Of a DNA stretch of 64,000 nucleotides, positions 12,001 through 51,239 are shown one piece after another. This DNA comes from Patagioenas fasciata (taxonomy: Eukaryota; Chordata; Aves; Columbiformes; Columbidae): NCBI RefSeq assembly GCF_037038585.1, contig NC_092520.1:1765001-1829000 (forward strand), read 5' to 3'. Each line of letters starts with the position of its first letter. Position 1 is the first letter of the stretch. Below the pieces are notes generated by a model that saw only the letters and a list, made by a program, of their open reading frames with translations, was not told the DNA's origin and did not search any database. Both the position numbers and the translations under genes were made by a program.

Positions 12001-12769
12001 GGGATGTGGTGAGGGACACCCCACCCTCCCGGAGCCAGACCCCCAGCTCCATCCTAAAGCATGGACCCAGCCCAGGGTTATAAAGGGGCCGATGAGAAAG
12101 ATGGGGACAGACTTTTGAGCAGGGCCTGTTGTGACAGGACAAGGAGTGATGGTTTAAACTAAAGGAGGGAGATTGAGGCTGGAAATGAGGAAGAAATTGT
12201 TGGCCTGAGGGTGGTGAGAGCCTGGCCCAGGTTGGCCAGAGAGGTGGTGGATGAACCATCCCTGGAGACATCCCAGGCCAGGCTGGACGGGGCTCTGAGC
12301 AACCCGAGCTGGTGAAGATGTCCCTGTCATGGCAGGGGTGCCACTGTGGGAGCTTTAAGGTCCCTTCACCCCAAACCATCTGTGATTCTATGATTCTATG
12401 AACCCCGGTACAGCCCCAACCCCTCACCCCCACTCCTGGGAACCCACCCTGCACCTCGGCCACCCCCGGGCTCCCTTCTCCCCGCTTTATGACCCTCCCC
12501 GTGGCCATTTCTCATTTCCCCCGCCCCACACTCACGGTTCCCCCGGGCCCATTCGATGACGCGGGTGGGCGCCTGGAGCTCGAAGGTGTGAAGTTCCTCG
12601 TACCTGCGGGGAGGAGCAGGAGATCAGGGGGGCCCGGGGGGCAGCGGTGGGGTCGCGGGGTAGCCGTGGGACCAGGGGGGCAGCCATGGGGCCCGCGGTT
12701 CCCTCACATTCGCAGTGACTGGATCAGCCATTCGTCCGCAGCCTCCTCCGCGCCGTCCGCCATCTCCAT
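6077..12769 (-). CDS. WDR73: WDR73, WD-repeat protein, eight exons
   Basis: Exons, 5' to 3' on the minus strand: 12769-12708, 12603-12536, 11976-11888, 10500-10412, 9375-9308, 8427-8263, 7126-6758, 6300-6077. All have AG acceptors and GT donors, and their phases join into 1,134 nt (377 residues plus stop); human WDR73 is about 378. Recognisable blocks include the N-terminal [16 protein letters not shown] in exon 4, [10 protein letters not shown] in exon 5, LHGSRL in exon 6, LRVSWAP in exon 7 and the C-terminal [22 protein letters not shown] and LHVWEW, which are WD-blade strands. The family binds Integrator subunits INTS9/INTS11, and human loss causes Galloway-Mowat syndrome (established knowledge). 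A second in-frame ATG two codons later could also start translation. Introns carry CR1 copies at 7,194, 8,968, 10,143, 10,650, 11,383 and 12,083 and a 16-bp tandem repeat. Exon 7 (369 bp) is the longest. Confidence 0.95.
7194..7650 (+). mobile_element. CR1 type A in a WDR73 intron
   Basis: Near-complete type A 3' fragment with the shared start CCAAGAAAGGCCTTGAGG. It begins about 68 bp upstream of the exon 7 acceptor and is antisense to WDR73. Confidence 0.9.
7820..7922. repeat. 16-bp tandem repeat
   Basis: Six to seven copies of CGCTCGACTAACACAC with a regular 16-bp period (unit starts at 7827, 7843, 7859, 7875, 7891 and 7907) and one A-to-G change. It lies in the intron between WDR73 exons 6 and 7. 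Confidence 0.9.
8968..9215 (+). mobile_element. CR1 type A 3' end
   Basis: Type A sequence from AGGAAACGGCCTCAAGTTG to AACCTAAATGATTCTGTG. It lies in the intron between WDR73 exons 5 and 6. Confidence 0.9.
10143..10403 (+). mobile_element. CR1 type D 3' end abutting the WDR73 exon 4 donor
   Basis: A third CR1 subfamily (GGTTCTTCCCCCAGAGGTGC, then CTCAGGACATTCTGTGATTC). Its tail ends only a few bases from the GTATGG donor at 10,411-10,406, leaving almost no native intron between donor and element. Confidence 0.85.
10650..10965 (+). mobile_element. CR1 type A 3' fragment
   Basis: Starts inside the type A unit at ACTGCCTGAAAGGAGCTTGG and ends near GGTTCTGCTGTTCTATG. It lies in the intron between WDR73 exons 3 and 4. 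Confidence 0.85.
11383..11622 (+). mobile_element. CR1 type D 3' end
   Basis: Near-identical to the copy at 10,163-10,403 over its first ~160 bp, in the same orientation, so the two are direct repeats flanking WDR73 exon 4. Confidence 0.9.
12083..12400 (+). mobile_element. CR1 type B 3' fragment
   Basis: Starts at GGGGCCGATGAGAAAGATGG and ends with the canonical terminal octamer repeats TGATTCTATGATTCTATG. It lies about 107 bp upstream of the WDR73 exon 3 acceptor. Confidence 0.9.
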
Positions 12770-13030
12770 GGCAACGCCCGCCCGGCGCGCCCGTGACGTC
12801 ACGCGGCGGCGCGAGTGTGAGGCGGACGGGTGGCGGGGAGGGTCAAAAGAGGTGGCAAAGCGGATGGGCGGTGCCGATTTAAAAAGGGAAAGAAAATCCT
12901 CGGGGTTTAGGGGGAAGTTTGAGGGGTTTTCGCTGCTGTCGGGCGCTGAACGAGCGGCGGAGCCGGTGAAGGGGGTGTTGTGGGAAATGGGACCGGGCAC
13001 CTGATCCCAGCGGGGGGAAGCGCAGGCACA
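12700..13030. promoter_or_regulatory. GC-rich WDR73 promoter with a CRE palindrome
   Basis: The sequence is CpG-rich around the WDR73 start. A perfect CRE, TGACGTCA, sits at 12,794-12,801, about 25 bp upstream of the first ATG (12,767-12,769). No TATA box is positioned for the minus-strand start, which is consistent with a housekeeping CpG-island promoter. Confidence 0.6.
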
Positions 13031-13071
13031 TCCGGCTCCTTAGGGCGAACTGGTGTAATGGGGAGTACTAA

Positions 13072-13930
13072 AGAACAATAATTAATAGTAAATGATAAAA
13101 TAATACATTAACAAGGAATAATAAAAGTAATAGTAAATAATAAATAATAAAAATAATAAAATAAAATGCTAAAATAACATAATAGTAAATAGTAATAGAT
13201 AATAATAAATAAGAAATGATAAAAATAAAATAAAATAATACAATTAAAACAATAATAATGAATAATAAATGATAAAATAATTGAAACTAGAACAATAATT
13301 AAATAATAACTAATAAGAAATACATAAAATAAGAAATATAATAATAAAATTAAAATAACATAATAATGATAAATAAATGATGAAATACTTGAAAATAAAC
13401 TATAAATAAATTATAATAATAAGTGAGAAAAATAATAAATAATAATAATAAAGAATGATAAAAAATGATAAATAAAAATTATAAAAATGCTAGAAGAAAA
13501 TACTGAAAAGAAAATAATAGTAAATAGTGACAAATAAGAATAAATAATAAATGGTAAAAAGAAAATTAAATAAGAAAATTAAACCAATAATAATAACTAA
13601 TAACTAATGAATGATAAAATAATTGAAAATAGAACAATAATTAAATAATAAATAATAAGAAATGCATAAGAAAGATAATGAAATAGAATAATAAAATTAA
13701 AATAAAATAAATTAATAATAAATAATAATAAATGATAAAATAATAAGGATAAAATAATTGAAAATCATGATTAAATAATTGGAAATAAATAAGAAATAAA
13801 TAAGAAAAAGAATATAAAATAATAAAACATAAATAGTACATAATAATACATAGTAATACATAGTAATAAATAATAATAATAAATAATAAATAATAATAAA
13901 TAATGGTAAATAGTAATAAATAATACAAAT
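13072..13930. repeat. A/T-only low-complexity block (AATAAT/AATA-rich)
   Basis: About 860 bp made almost wholly of AATAA, AATAAT and ATAAA words with few C or G. It begins abruptly after GC-rich promoter DNA and ends exactly where a type A CR1 begins (13,931). The 100-residue minus-strand open frames here are artefacts of composition. Confidence 0.9.
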
Positions 13931-14165
13931 ACAGCCTCAAGTTGCACCAGGGGAGGCTGAGGTTGGATGCGGGGAACAATTTCTTCCCCAAAGGGCTGTG
14001 GGGCATTGGAACAGGCTGCCCAGGGCAGTGCTGGAGTCACCATCCCTGGAGGGCTGGACAGACGGACACGAGGTTCTCAGGACATGGGGCAGTGCTGATG
14101 TGGGGAACGGTTGGACTCGATGATCCTGAGGGGTTTTCCAACCCAAAGGTTCCCGTGATCCCCGT
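13931..14165 (+). mobile_element. CR1 type A 3' end
   Basis: GCCTCAAGTTGCACCAGGGG through CCAACCCAAAGGTTCCCGTG. The A/T block forms its left flank. Confidence 0.9.
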
Positions 14166-14309
14166 GCAGGGGACAGCAGGCGGCTGGAGCAGCCCCATCA
14201 GGTCACATTGCAGCGCTGGTTCGGCCACACGTTCTAACAACCGGAACTCTACCGTAGGCAGGCGTGCGGGTTTATGTGTGGCTTTGTAATTATAACCCAG
14301 GTAGTAATC

Positions 14310-14640
14310 ACGGAATCATAGGAAATACATGATCCTCTTTTCACGGTGTCCTGAGCTGGAGTGGCCCACAGGACCATCGAGTCCAGCTCCTGTCCCTGCA
14401 GTGACACCCCACAGGTCACCCCGTGTGTCTGAGGACGCTGTCCAGTCTCTTCTTGAACACTGTCAGGTTGGGCCGTGACACCTCCCTGGGAGCCTGTTCA
14501 GTGTCCAGCACCTCTGGGGGAAGAACCTTTGCCTCATGTCCCACTGACCCTCCCTGGCTCATCTCCTGCCATTCCCTGGGCTCTGTCATCGGTCACCAAA
14601 GAGCTCGATGCCTCCGCTTCCTCCTCCCCTTGTGAGGCAG
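14310..14640 (-). mobile_element. CR1 type D 3' end
   Basis: Reverse-complement type D copy (CACCTCTGGGGGAAGAACC), extending somewhat further 5' than the 10-11 kb copies. Confidence 0.85.
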
Positions 14641-14777
14641 AAACCTGCGGTTTATCAAACACACAGAAATATCCACAAGCGGGCACGGTGATAAATTCAG
14701 ACACCCCTTATGCCAGTGCCTCTGTAGAACATGCTGATTACACACTGGATCCCACCTGACCCTTATCTACGTTTTCA

Positions 14778-15347
14778 CAGGATCCCAGAATGTGAAGAGT
14801 TGAAGGGCCCTGGAAAGCTCATCCAGTGCAATCCCCCCATGGAGCAGGAACACCCAGCTGAGGTTCCACAGGAAGGGGTCCAGGCGGGTTTGAATGTCTG
14901 CAGAGAAGGAGACTCCACAACCTCCCTGGGCAGCCTGGGCCAGGCTCTGACACCCTCACCCCAAACAAGTTTCTTCTCAAATTTAAGTGGAACCTCTTAT
15001 GTTCCAGTTTGCACCCATTGCCCCTTGTCCTGTCACTGGCTGTCACCGAGAAGAGCCTGGCTCCATCCTCCTGACACTGCCCCTTTCCATATTGATCCCC
15101 ATGAATGAGTCACCCCTCAGTCTCCTCTTGTCCAGCTCCAGAGCCCCAGCTCCCTCAGCCTTTCCTCACACGGGAGATGCTCCACTCCCTTCAGCATCTT
15201 GGTGGCTGCGCTGGACTCTCTGCAGCAGTTCCCTGTCCTTCTGGAACTGAGGGGCCACAACTGGACACAATATTCCAGGGGTGGTCTCCCCAGGGCAGAG
15301 CAGAGGGGCAGGAGAACCTCTCTGACCTACTGACCACCCCTCTTCTA
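14778..15347 (-). mobile_element. CR1 type C fragment
   Basis: Reverse-oriented copy: 3' end at GGATCCCAGAATGTGAAGAG and 5' end at GACCTACTGACCACCCCTC. Homologous to 19,955, 36,430 and 43,950 and to the ORF2-bearing copy at 47,636. Confidence 0.9.
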
Positions 15348-16243
15348 ATATACTTTTCCTTTTTAGTTTTTAACAACATGTCATTCTTATATATTTCTCT
15401 CTTTTCCTGTGTATCATCTCATCGACTGTGGTTTCCTGTGCCTGGAGGACGCTGCTTAAGCCGGGATTGCTAAGCTGGGCCTATTTCAGCCGCACGTTCA
15501 TCTCCATTTCTCTCCAGTGCAGACTCAAAGGGTCGGTGCCGCTAACTTGCTTCTATCTACAGACTGTTAACAGCAACACTGCGGGATCAGTGGTGACATT
15601 TGGGAGTTTATTACGGATTATCGCGCTTTTTTCTGCCTTCTGGCCGGTTTTATCTGGCGTTGGGAAGCAAGCTGTGTCTGTTTTCCGTGTGTTTTCTGTC
15701 ACGCTGCAAGGTGGCAGCCTCCGGCTTCCGAGGCGGCTCCGGAATAACCAGAAAAACGTCTTGTTTTTACAGAAATACATCCAAATGTGAATCTTGTCCT
15801 CCGTGCGGTGCCTCCTGTGCTGTCTGACGTTCTTCTTTCCCCTCGTTTGTCAGCGTCGGTCACGCAGGAGGTGTCGCAGGGCGATGGAGACGCTCGGGGC
15901 GGTTTTGTGGGGCGGTTTCTGGGGTTCCTGCTGTGCTCGAGAGGTGGTTGGACACGGTGGGTGACGTGAGGGGTTCAGGCTCGGGTTGCGCTGTCTGAGC
16001 TCCGCGCTCGGGGCTAATTCAGGGATGTCGGGAGAGACGGGAGCGAGGAGCAAGGGCAGAAGCGCGGTGAAAACACGGCTGGAAAGCCAGAGCCCTTCAG
16101 CTGAGACGCTGCTCTGGAAGCAGAAGCCGGCACTGGTTGATGTGAGAAGCACTTCGCCTCACCTGTGCTTGTTTTCCCAATATGGTCCACTTTGCCGCTT
16201 CAAGATACATTGGTATTAGAACTGTTCAGAGAAAGGATGGAGA
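15348..16243. other. unassigned DNA with a CpG-rich patch
   Basis: The 15,840-16,130 part is richer in CpG. A plus-strand frame from 16,026 (MSGETGARSKG...) runs to a plausible GTGAGA donor near 16,141, and the minus strand has a hydrophobic run (VFTALLPLLLAPV). Neither matches a family I know, so I do not call a gene. Confidence 0.3.
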
Positions 16244-16244
16244 G

Positions 16245-16955
16245 AATCACAGATGGTTTGGGTTGAAGAACCTTCCCAGCTCCCCCAGTGCCCCCCCTGC
16301 CATGACAGGGACATCTTCACCAGCTCAGGTTGCTCAGAGCCCCGTCCAGCCTGGCCTGGGATGTCTCCAGGGATGGTTCAGCCACCACCTCTCTGCCCAA
16401 CCTGGGCCAGGCTCTCACCACCCTCAGGGCAACAATTTCTTCCTCATGTCCAACCTCAATCTCCCTCCTTTAGTTTAAACCATCACCCCTTGTCCTGTCA
16501 CAACAGGCCCTGCTCAAAAGTCTCTTCACATCTTTCTTATGGGCCCTTTTAAGTCTGGAAAGGCCACACTAAGGTCTCCCTGGAGCTTCTCTTCTCCAGC
16601 TGAACACCCCAGCTCTCTCAGCCTGTCCTCCCAGCAGAGCTGTTCCAGCCTCGCATCATTCCTGTGGCTCCTCTGGCCCCTCTCCAGCAGCTCCATGTGT
16701 GTCCTGTGCTGAGGACCCAGAGCTGGACCAGCACTGCAGGGGGGTCTCACCAGAGCGGAGCAGAGGGGCAGAATCCCCTCCCTCCACCTGCTGCTCACGC
16801 TGCTGGGGATGCAGCCCAGGACACGGGTGGATTTCTGGGCTGCAAGCGCACGTTGCCGGCTCATGGCCAATCTTTCACCCCCAGCACCCCCAAGTCCTTC
16901 TCCTGGGGGCTGCTCTCCATCCCTCCATCCCCAGCCTGGATTTGTCCCTGGGATT
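16245..16955 (-). mobile_element. CR1 type B, extended copy
   Basis: Reverse-oriented type B element reaching further 5' than most: 3' end at GAATCACAGATGGTTTGGG and 5' part up to GGGGATGCAGCCCAGGACAC. The 29,403 copy is its closest counterpart here. Confidence 0.9.
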
Positions 16956-17097
16956 TCCTTAACCCATAAACATACCTGGGCAGGTACCACCTCCCAGCCC
17001 TTTTACTGCTTAATTCACTTACAGACCTGTTGGCCCTGAGTTTGTTCATCTCGGTTCACACGTGCTCACGTTATTTTTGTAAAAATAGCTGCTTCTC

Positions 17098-17365
17098 CCC
17101 AGGAACAAGCGCCAGGAGCAGAAGAAACGGCCTCAAGTTGCGCCAGGGGAGGTTGAGGTTGGATGTGGGGAACAATTTCTTCCCCAAAGGGCTGTGGGGC
17201 ATTGGAACAGGCTGCCCAGGGCAGTGCTGGAGTCACCATCCCTGGAGGGCTGGACAGACGGACATGAGGTTCTCAGGACATGGGGCAGGGACAGGAGTGG
17301 GGGGATGGTTGGACTCACTGATCGTGAGGGGCTTTTCCAGCCAAAATGATTCTGTGATTCTAAGA
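17098..17365 (+). mobile_element. CR1 type A 3' fragment
   Basis: From CCCAGGAACAAGCGCCAGG to CCAAAATGATTCTGTGATTC, with a complete 3' terminus. Confidence 0.9.
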
Positions 17366-18518
17366 ATCTGGAACTCACTAAAAACCTTGTCTCAACGATT
17401 CTTTTTATAACGCTGTGATTCAAAAAGTGTTGAGTAAACATCTTGCGAAGAACCCGAAACTTCCTGCTCTGCAGTTCTTCTTCTTTTTCTTTCTTTTTTG
17501 ATCTAAATCACATGATTGTTACGACACATTTGATATAAACCTGTGAGGCTCGTTGGAGTGAGCCGGAATATAAAGCCACAGCAGCACCCGCTGCGCTTGA
17601 GAGTACAGAGATGTGGCACTTCAGGGGCTCACAGCTGCGTCACCCTCGTGTCACCTTGTCCCATTAGCTCATTTCTGCTCTGCGCACTAATTGCAGGACA
17701 TGGGCTTAGCCCGAGGTGGACGAGCGGCCAAGTGAATGTGACCTTCTCCTCCAACAAGGTGTGAGAACAGAGAGAAGGAGAAATACCAAAGGAAGCGCCT
17801 GGAAAACATCTTCTCTGCACGTTCTTGCCTTTTATTTTATCTTTTTATCTTTATCTTCATCTTCATCTTCATCTTCATCTTCATCTTCATCTTTATCTTT
17901 CCAGCAGACTGGGGAGCAAAGTGGGTGAATGGGGAAAAGACAAAACCCTTCCTCGCTACAGATAACTCAGGGTGGGTTTGAAATACCGAGGCCTGAATGG
18001 AGACAACTGAAACAACCATTGAAACTGAAACAAAATAAACGTTTTAAGGCTATTTCAAAATCCCTCCAGAAAAGAAATACTTTAATCTCAAAAGATGGAA
18101 GAGGAAAGAGTGAAAAATGGGGACATTTGTTACAGAGTTAGGATAATAGGAGCGGGCTGAGCTGGTTTGTTGTGCCTGAGTGTGTGGCTTTGCCAATTTA
18201 TTTAAGAAAATATGAATTGCTGGGGTTTATTTTTCGGCAGAGAGCTTGGCAAAGTGAAGGGGAGTTCTACCACCTTTGTTGCTTCTCTCTGCCCCCAGAC
18301 TTCGCACTGGATCAGTTCTTGGGCAGCCTTGGAGATGTTGTGTGTTGGGAAAACAAGGTGAGAAGCGGCTTGGAATGGAAATCGTTACTTTGGGAACTGA
18401 TAAGGTCTTTAAATGAGATGAAATGAAACGGTAATTGTCTACTGGACCTCTGAGCAGTCTTGAGTGTGAATGTTATGCAGTAGTTAATAGGATAAATGTT
18501 ATATTTCCAGTTGCTGTT
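17366..18518. other. unassigned DNA
   Basis: Apart from the hexamer array at 17,841-17,899, no exon or repeat family is recognised. Confidence 0.35.
17841..17899. repeat. (CTTCAT)n hexamer array
   Basis: Seven or so CTTCAT units bordered by CTTTAT variants on both sides. It is a simple microsatellite. Confidence 0.9.
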
Positions 18519-18519
18519 T

Positions 18520-18752
18520 CATAGAATCATTTTGGTTGGAAAAGCCCCTCAAGATCATCAAATCCAACTGTTACCCCACTGCCCCATGTCCTGAGAACCT
18601 CATGTCCGTCTGTCCAGCCCTCCAGGGATGGTGACTCCAGCACTGCCCTGGGCAGCCTGTTCCAATGCCCCACAGCCCTTTGGGGAAGAAATTGTTCCCA
18701 CATCCAACCTCAACCTCCCCTGGTGCAACTTGAGGCCGTTTCCTCTCATCTA
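18520..18752 (-). mobile_element. CR1 type A 3' end
   Basis: CATAGAATCATTTTGGTTGG starts the reversed 3' terminus. The copy ends at AGGCCGTTTCCTCTCATC. Confidence 0.9.
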
Positions 18753-19021
18753 AGAGAGCCTGAGGAGTCCTAAAAGCTCTGAGCTGCTCATCCTTGCCAT
18801 CGGTGCATCCTTTCAGGTAAATGCCAATGAGAAGCGGTGAGCTTGCCCTGGCCATGGGCAAACTCTGTGTTTTTAGGCTTGCGTGTTTGCAGTCTGCCAC
18901 TCTGGACTCACAATACTCAATCTAAAAAATTCAGAGTATCAATGTACAGCCTGTGGGGTTTGCGAGGTCCATATAGCGACGATCCGGACTGCTGCTGCCG
19001 CAGACGTGGGGAGCGGAGATC

Positions 19022-19318
19022 GTAGAATCAGAGATTCATAGAATAGTTTGGGTTGAAGGGACCTTAAAGCTCCCCCAGTGCCACCCCTGCCATGACAGGG
19101 ACATCTTCACCAGCTCAGGTTGCTCAGAGCCCCGTCCAGCCTGGCCTGGGATGTCTCCAGGGATGGTTCAGCCACCACCTCTCTGCCCAACCTGGGCCAG
19201 GCTCTCACCACCCTCAGGGCAACAATTCCTTATATCCAGCCTCAATCTCCCTCCTTTAGTTTAAAACCATCACCCCTTGTCCTGTCACAACAGGCCCTGC
19301 TCAAAAGTCTGTCCCCAA
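19022..19318 (-). mobile_element. CR1 type B 3' fragment
   Basis: The 3' terminus, with octamer repeats (AGATTCATAGAATAGTTTGG), leads into the usual type B body and stops at AAAAGTCTGTCCCC. Confidence 0.9.
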
Positions 19319-19954
19319 AAAGAAGCAGAGATGGAAACCCGTGGGGGAGCGCGTACTCCAGCTTTCTCCTAGAAAAACAAATCCTTGCTGTAAACAGAAC
19401 CAGGAAGAAAAACAGTTTATTTCAGTGAAGGTAACTTTGCTTTTTAAAGCTGAACAAACCCAAAACAAAGGTGAGAAATTTGGGAAGCTTGGCTCCCTGC
19501 GGTTAAAGCCGAACAAGCGATACGTGCGGCCGATCTCAAAGCGCTGGCTCTTTTCAAGCCTCTGGGGTCTTGTCTCCTGCCCAGAGTCACTTCTCAGCCT
19601 TAATCCTTACACGGAGATTTCCCCTTGTGCTTTTTCCTGAAAAATATAAAGTTAAGGTTAATACAGCATATTCTGCTCAAATGGAGGTCATCTGGTTAGT
19701 GTGCAGAGTCCAGTGTTCTCACTTTTAAGGAATATATAGAGGAACAGTACAACTGTTTGGAAGCATGCACCTCCAGAGAGTGAATATATATATTTTTTGG
19801 TGAAATTTGCAACCACAGGATCCTGGGGAGGCAGGAGGATGAGTAATTTCAGGAGGATTAGACGCATTTGTGGAGGGTGAATCCAACAGGACCTTTAAAT
19901 ATAACAGTTTGGCTGCAAATTTTGGCCATCAGCAGAACATCAGGAGACCAGAAC
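19319..19954. other. unassigned DNA
   Basis: No supportable feature. A short TATATATA run occurs near 19,784. Confidence 0.35.
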
Positions 19955-20935
19955 CACACAGAATCACAGATCCCAGAATGTCAGGGGCTGGAAGGGACCT
20001 GGAAAGCTCATCCAGTGCAATCCCCCCATGGAGCAGGAACACCCAGCTGAGGTTCCACAGGAAGGTGTCCAGGCGGGTTTGAATGTCTGCAGAGAAGGAG
20101 ACTCCACAACCTCCCTGGGCAGCCTGGGCCAGGCTCTGACACCCTCACCAGGAACAAGTTTCTTCTCAAATTTAAGTGGAACCTTTTGTGTTCCAGTTTG
20201 CACTCATTACCCCTTGTCCTGTCACTGGTTGTCACCCAGAAGAGCCTGGCTCCATCCTCCTGACACTGCCCCTTTCCATATTGATCCCCAGGAATGAGTC
20301 CCCCTCAGTCTCCTCTTCTCCAGCTCCAGAGCCCCAGCTCCCTCAGCCTTTCCTCACACGGGAGATGCTCCACTCCCTCCAGCATCTTGGTGGCTGCGCT
20401 GGACTCTCTCCAGCAGTTCCCTGTCCTTCTGGAGCTGAGGGGCCACAACTGGACACAATATTCCAGGTGTGGTCTCCCCAGGGCAGAGCAGAGGGGCAGG
20501 AGAACCTCTCTGACCTACTGACCACCCCCTTCTAACCCACCCCAGGTACCATTGGCTTCCTGGCCACAAGGGCCCAGTGCTGGCTCATGCTCACCCTGCT
20601 GGCCCCAGGACCCCCAGCTCCCTTTCCCCTACACTGCTCTCCAACAGCTCCTTCCCCAACTTACACTGGAACCTGGGGTTGTTCCTGCCCAGATCCCAGA
20701 CTCTACACTTGCCCTTGTTCTAGTTCATTCCATTTCTCCCCGCCCAACTCTCCAGCCTGTCCAGGTCTCTGATGGCAGCACAGCCTCTGGCGTGTCAGCC
20801 ACTCCTCCCAGCTTGGTGTCCCCAGCAAACTTGCTGACAGTCACTCTATTCCCTCATCCAAGTCATTGATGAATATATTGAATAATCCCGGCCCAGCACT
20901 GCCCCCTGAGGCTCTGCACTGGATCCAGGCCTCTC
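19955..20935 (-). mobile_element. CR1 type C, long copy with decayed RT tail
   Basis: Reverse-oriented. It extends past the shared type C block into the region that, at 47,970-48,300 (+), encodes the FADDTKL end of reverse transcriptase, so it retains a decayed piece of ORF2. Confidence 0.9.
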
Positions 20936-21349
20936 AATTAACTTATGTTTTCTGTCTTGAGTGGCTTTTCTCATTAATAACATTTGCAAAGTTGTAGTGA
21001 AGTTCTCAAGTCACACAGCCTTGGCAGGATTAATTTACATGCATTTTATCAAGTCTGTCATTTATAGACTGCTGTGACGTTTAAAGCCCACACATGATGT
21101 TTTAACAACAAAGACGTCAGACTCAGGATACATTTCCTCAACTGCCTCTTCTTCTCTCCTCTGAATTGTTTTGTGAGTTATGCTAATACTCTATTAAAAT
21201 TTTGATTAATCTCGTTATCTCTCTAATCTTTGCATTACGTTCAGCGCTTGATTTCATCAGCATCTTGTGACAGCGACAGCCACGCTTTAATTAAACTATT
21301 GACAGAAAAGAGTAATTTTCTGTGTCTTTTTATGTTCACTTGTCCTACG
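20936..21349. other. unassigned DNA
   Basis: A/T-rich intergenic sequence with no supported feature. Confidence 0.35.
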
Positions 21350-22403
21350 AGATGTGGTGGACCTTCTATGAGATGTGGTGGGCCTTCTATGAGATGTGGT
21401 GGACCTTCTATGAGATGTGGTGGGCCTTCTACAAGATGTGATGGACCTTCTACAAGATGTGGTGGACCTTCTACAAGATGTGGTGGACCTTCTACAAGAT
21501 GTGGTGGACCTTCTACAAGATATGGTGAACCTTCTACGAGATGTGTTGAGCATTCTATGAGATGTGGTGGACCTTCTACAAGATGTGGTGGACCTTCTAC
21601 AAGATATGGTGAACCTTCTATGAGATGTGTTGAGCATTCTATTAGATGTGGTGGACCTTCTATGAGACGTGGTGGGCCTTCTACAAGATGTGATGGACCT
21701 TCTATGAGATGTGGTGGACCTTCTACAAGATATGGTGGACCTTCTATGAGATGTGTTGAGCATTCTATGAGATGTGGTGGACCTTCTACAAGATGTGGTG
21801 GACCTTCTACAAGATATGGTGGACCTATGAGATGTGTTGGGCATTCTATGAGATGTGGTGGACCTTCTATGAGACATGGTGGGCCTTCTACAAAATGTGA
21901 TGGACCTTCTATGAGATGTGTTAGACATTATACAAGATATGGTGGACCTTCTATGAGATGTGTTGAGCATTCTATGAGATGTGGTGGACCTTCTACAAGA
22001 TGTGGTGGACCTTCTACAAGATATGGTGGACCTATGAGATGTGTTGGGCATTCTATGAGATGTGGTGGACCTTCTATGAGACATGGTGGGCCTTCTACAA
22101 AATGTGATGGACCTTCTATGAGATGTGTTAGACATTATACAAGATATGGTGGACCTTCTATGAGATGTGTTGGGCGTTCTATGAGGTGTGGTGGACCTTC
22201 TATGAGATGTGGTGGGCCTTCTACAAGATGTGATGGACCTTCTATGAGATGTGTTGGGCATTCTATGAGGTGTGGTGGACCTTCTATGAGATGTGGTGGA
22301 CCTTCTACAAGATATGGTGGACCTTCTATGAGATGTGTTGGGCATTCTGTGACATGTGATGGACCTTCTACAAGATGTGGTGGACCTTCTACAAGATGTG
22401 TAG
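21350..22403. repeat. 21-bp minisatellite (GGTGGACCTTCTACAAGATG-T family)
   Basis: About 50 head-to-tail 21-bp units alternating CTACAAGATG and CTATGAGATG forms. A higher-order block of about 207 bp (ten units, one with a 3-bp deletion) is repeated in tandem, starting at 21,821 and 22,028. Because 21 is divisible by three, frames stay open on both strands, which explains 397- and 349-codon ORFs with seven-residue periodicity (CGGPSTR). It lies about 0.6 kb 3' of the last ADAM exon. Confidence 0.95.
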
Positions 22404-23004
22404 ACCTCCTCAGCGCTCTATAAAAATACACAAATACACAGTGTTTTTTTCACTTCTTCCTCCCCCAAAATCCCTTGTGTGGCACTTTAATCTCATCATT
22501 TTTTGTTCTGCCCACAATAAACCTAAAAAGCGAGGTCTCCATTGTGGTTGCCTTGAATGTATTTGGGGGTTATTATCCAATAACCCACATCTTCCATTTT
22601 TTTCTTGAGGACCATGAGTTTCTGAGCCCAGCGCTCTTCTCTGGGCCTCCCTGGGTGATCCCTACGCACATTTGCTGCTCTTCTTTCATACTACAGTTTG
22701 TATTGTTTCCTTGGAAAAGCTGATCTGATAAAACTGCACCAGCTTTGACGTAGTTTAGGTTTAGCCAGATTCCTGGAGGATAGAGCAGAGGCTTGAACTT
22801 GACCCTCCTGCCTGGACACTACAATTTCTGCCACCTCCTATTACTCATTTTGGGAGAAATATTTGTCCCAATGTAGACAAAACTCTTATTTCCTGACAAG
22901 GGCCAGCGTTTTGTTTGTACTTGTTCAGCTGTGTTGTTGTGCTGATGCCAGCTCTTGAAGCAGTCAGTCTGAATTCACTTCTATTTATGGGAACTCGGTA
23001 TTTT
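22404..23004. other. 3' flank of the ADAM gene
   Basis: On the minus strand this follows the proposed stop codon. An ATTAAA at the complement of 22,486-22,491 is a possible but weak poly(A) signal. No further exon is seen. Confidence 0.35.

Positions 23005-51239
<28,235 letters not shown>

Noticed and set aside
16026-16141. Possible first exon starting MSGETGARSKG with a GTGAGA donor
   Set aside because: No family recognised, no second exon found, and the opposite strand is equally open.
15850-16152. Possible neuromedin B precursor on the minus strand (hydrophobic leader)
   Set aside because: WDR73's human neighbour NMB would need the GHFMG peptide followed by a dibasic site, which is absent.
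21230-22423. 397-codon ORF with CGGPSTR repeats
   Set aside because: Same cause, a 21-bp tandem array.
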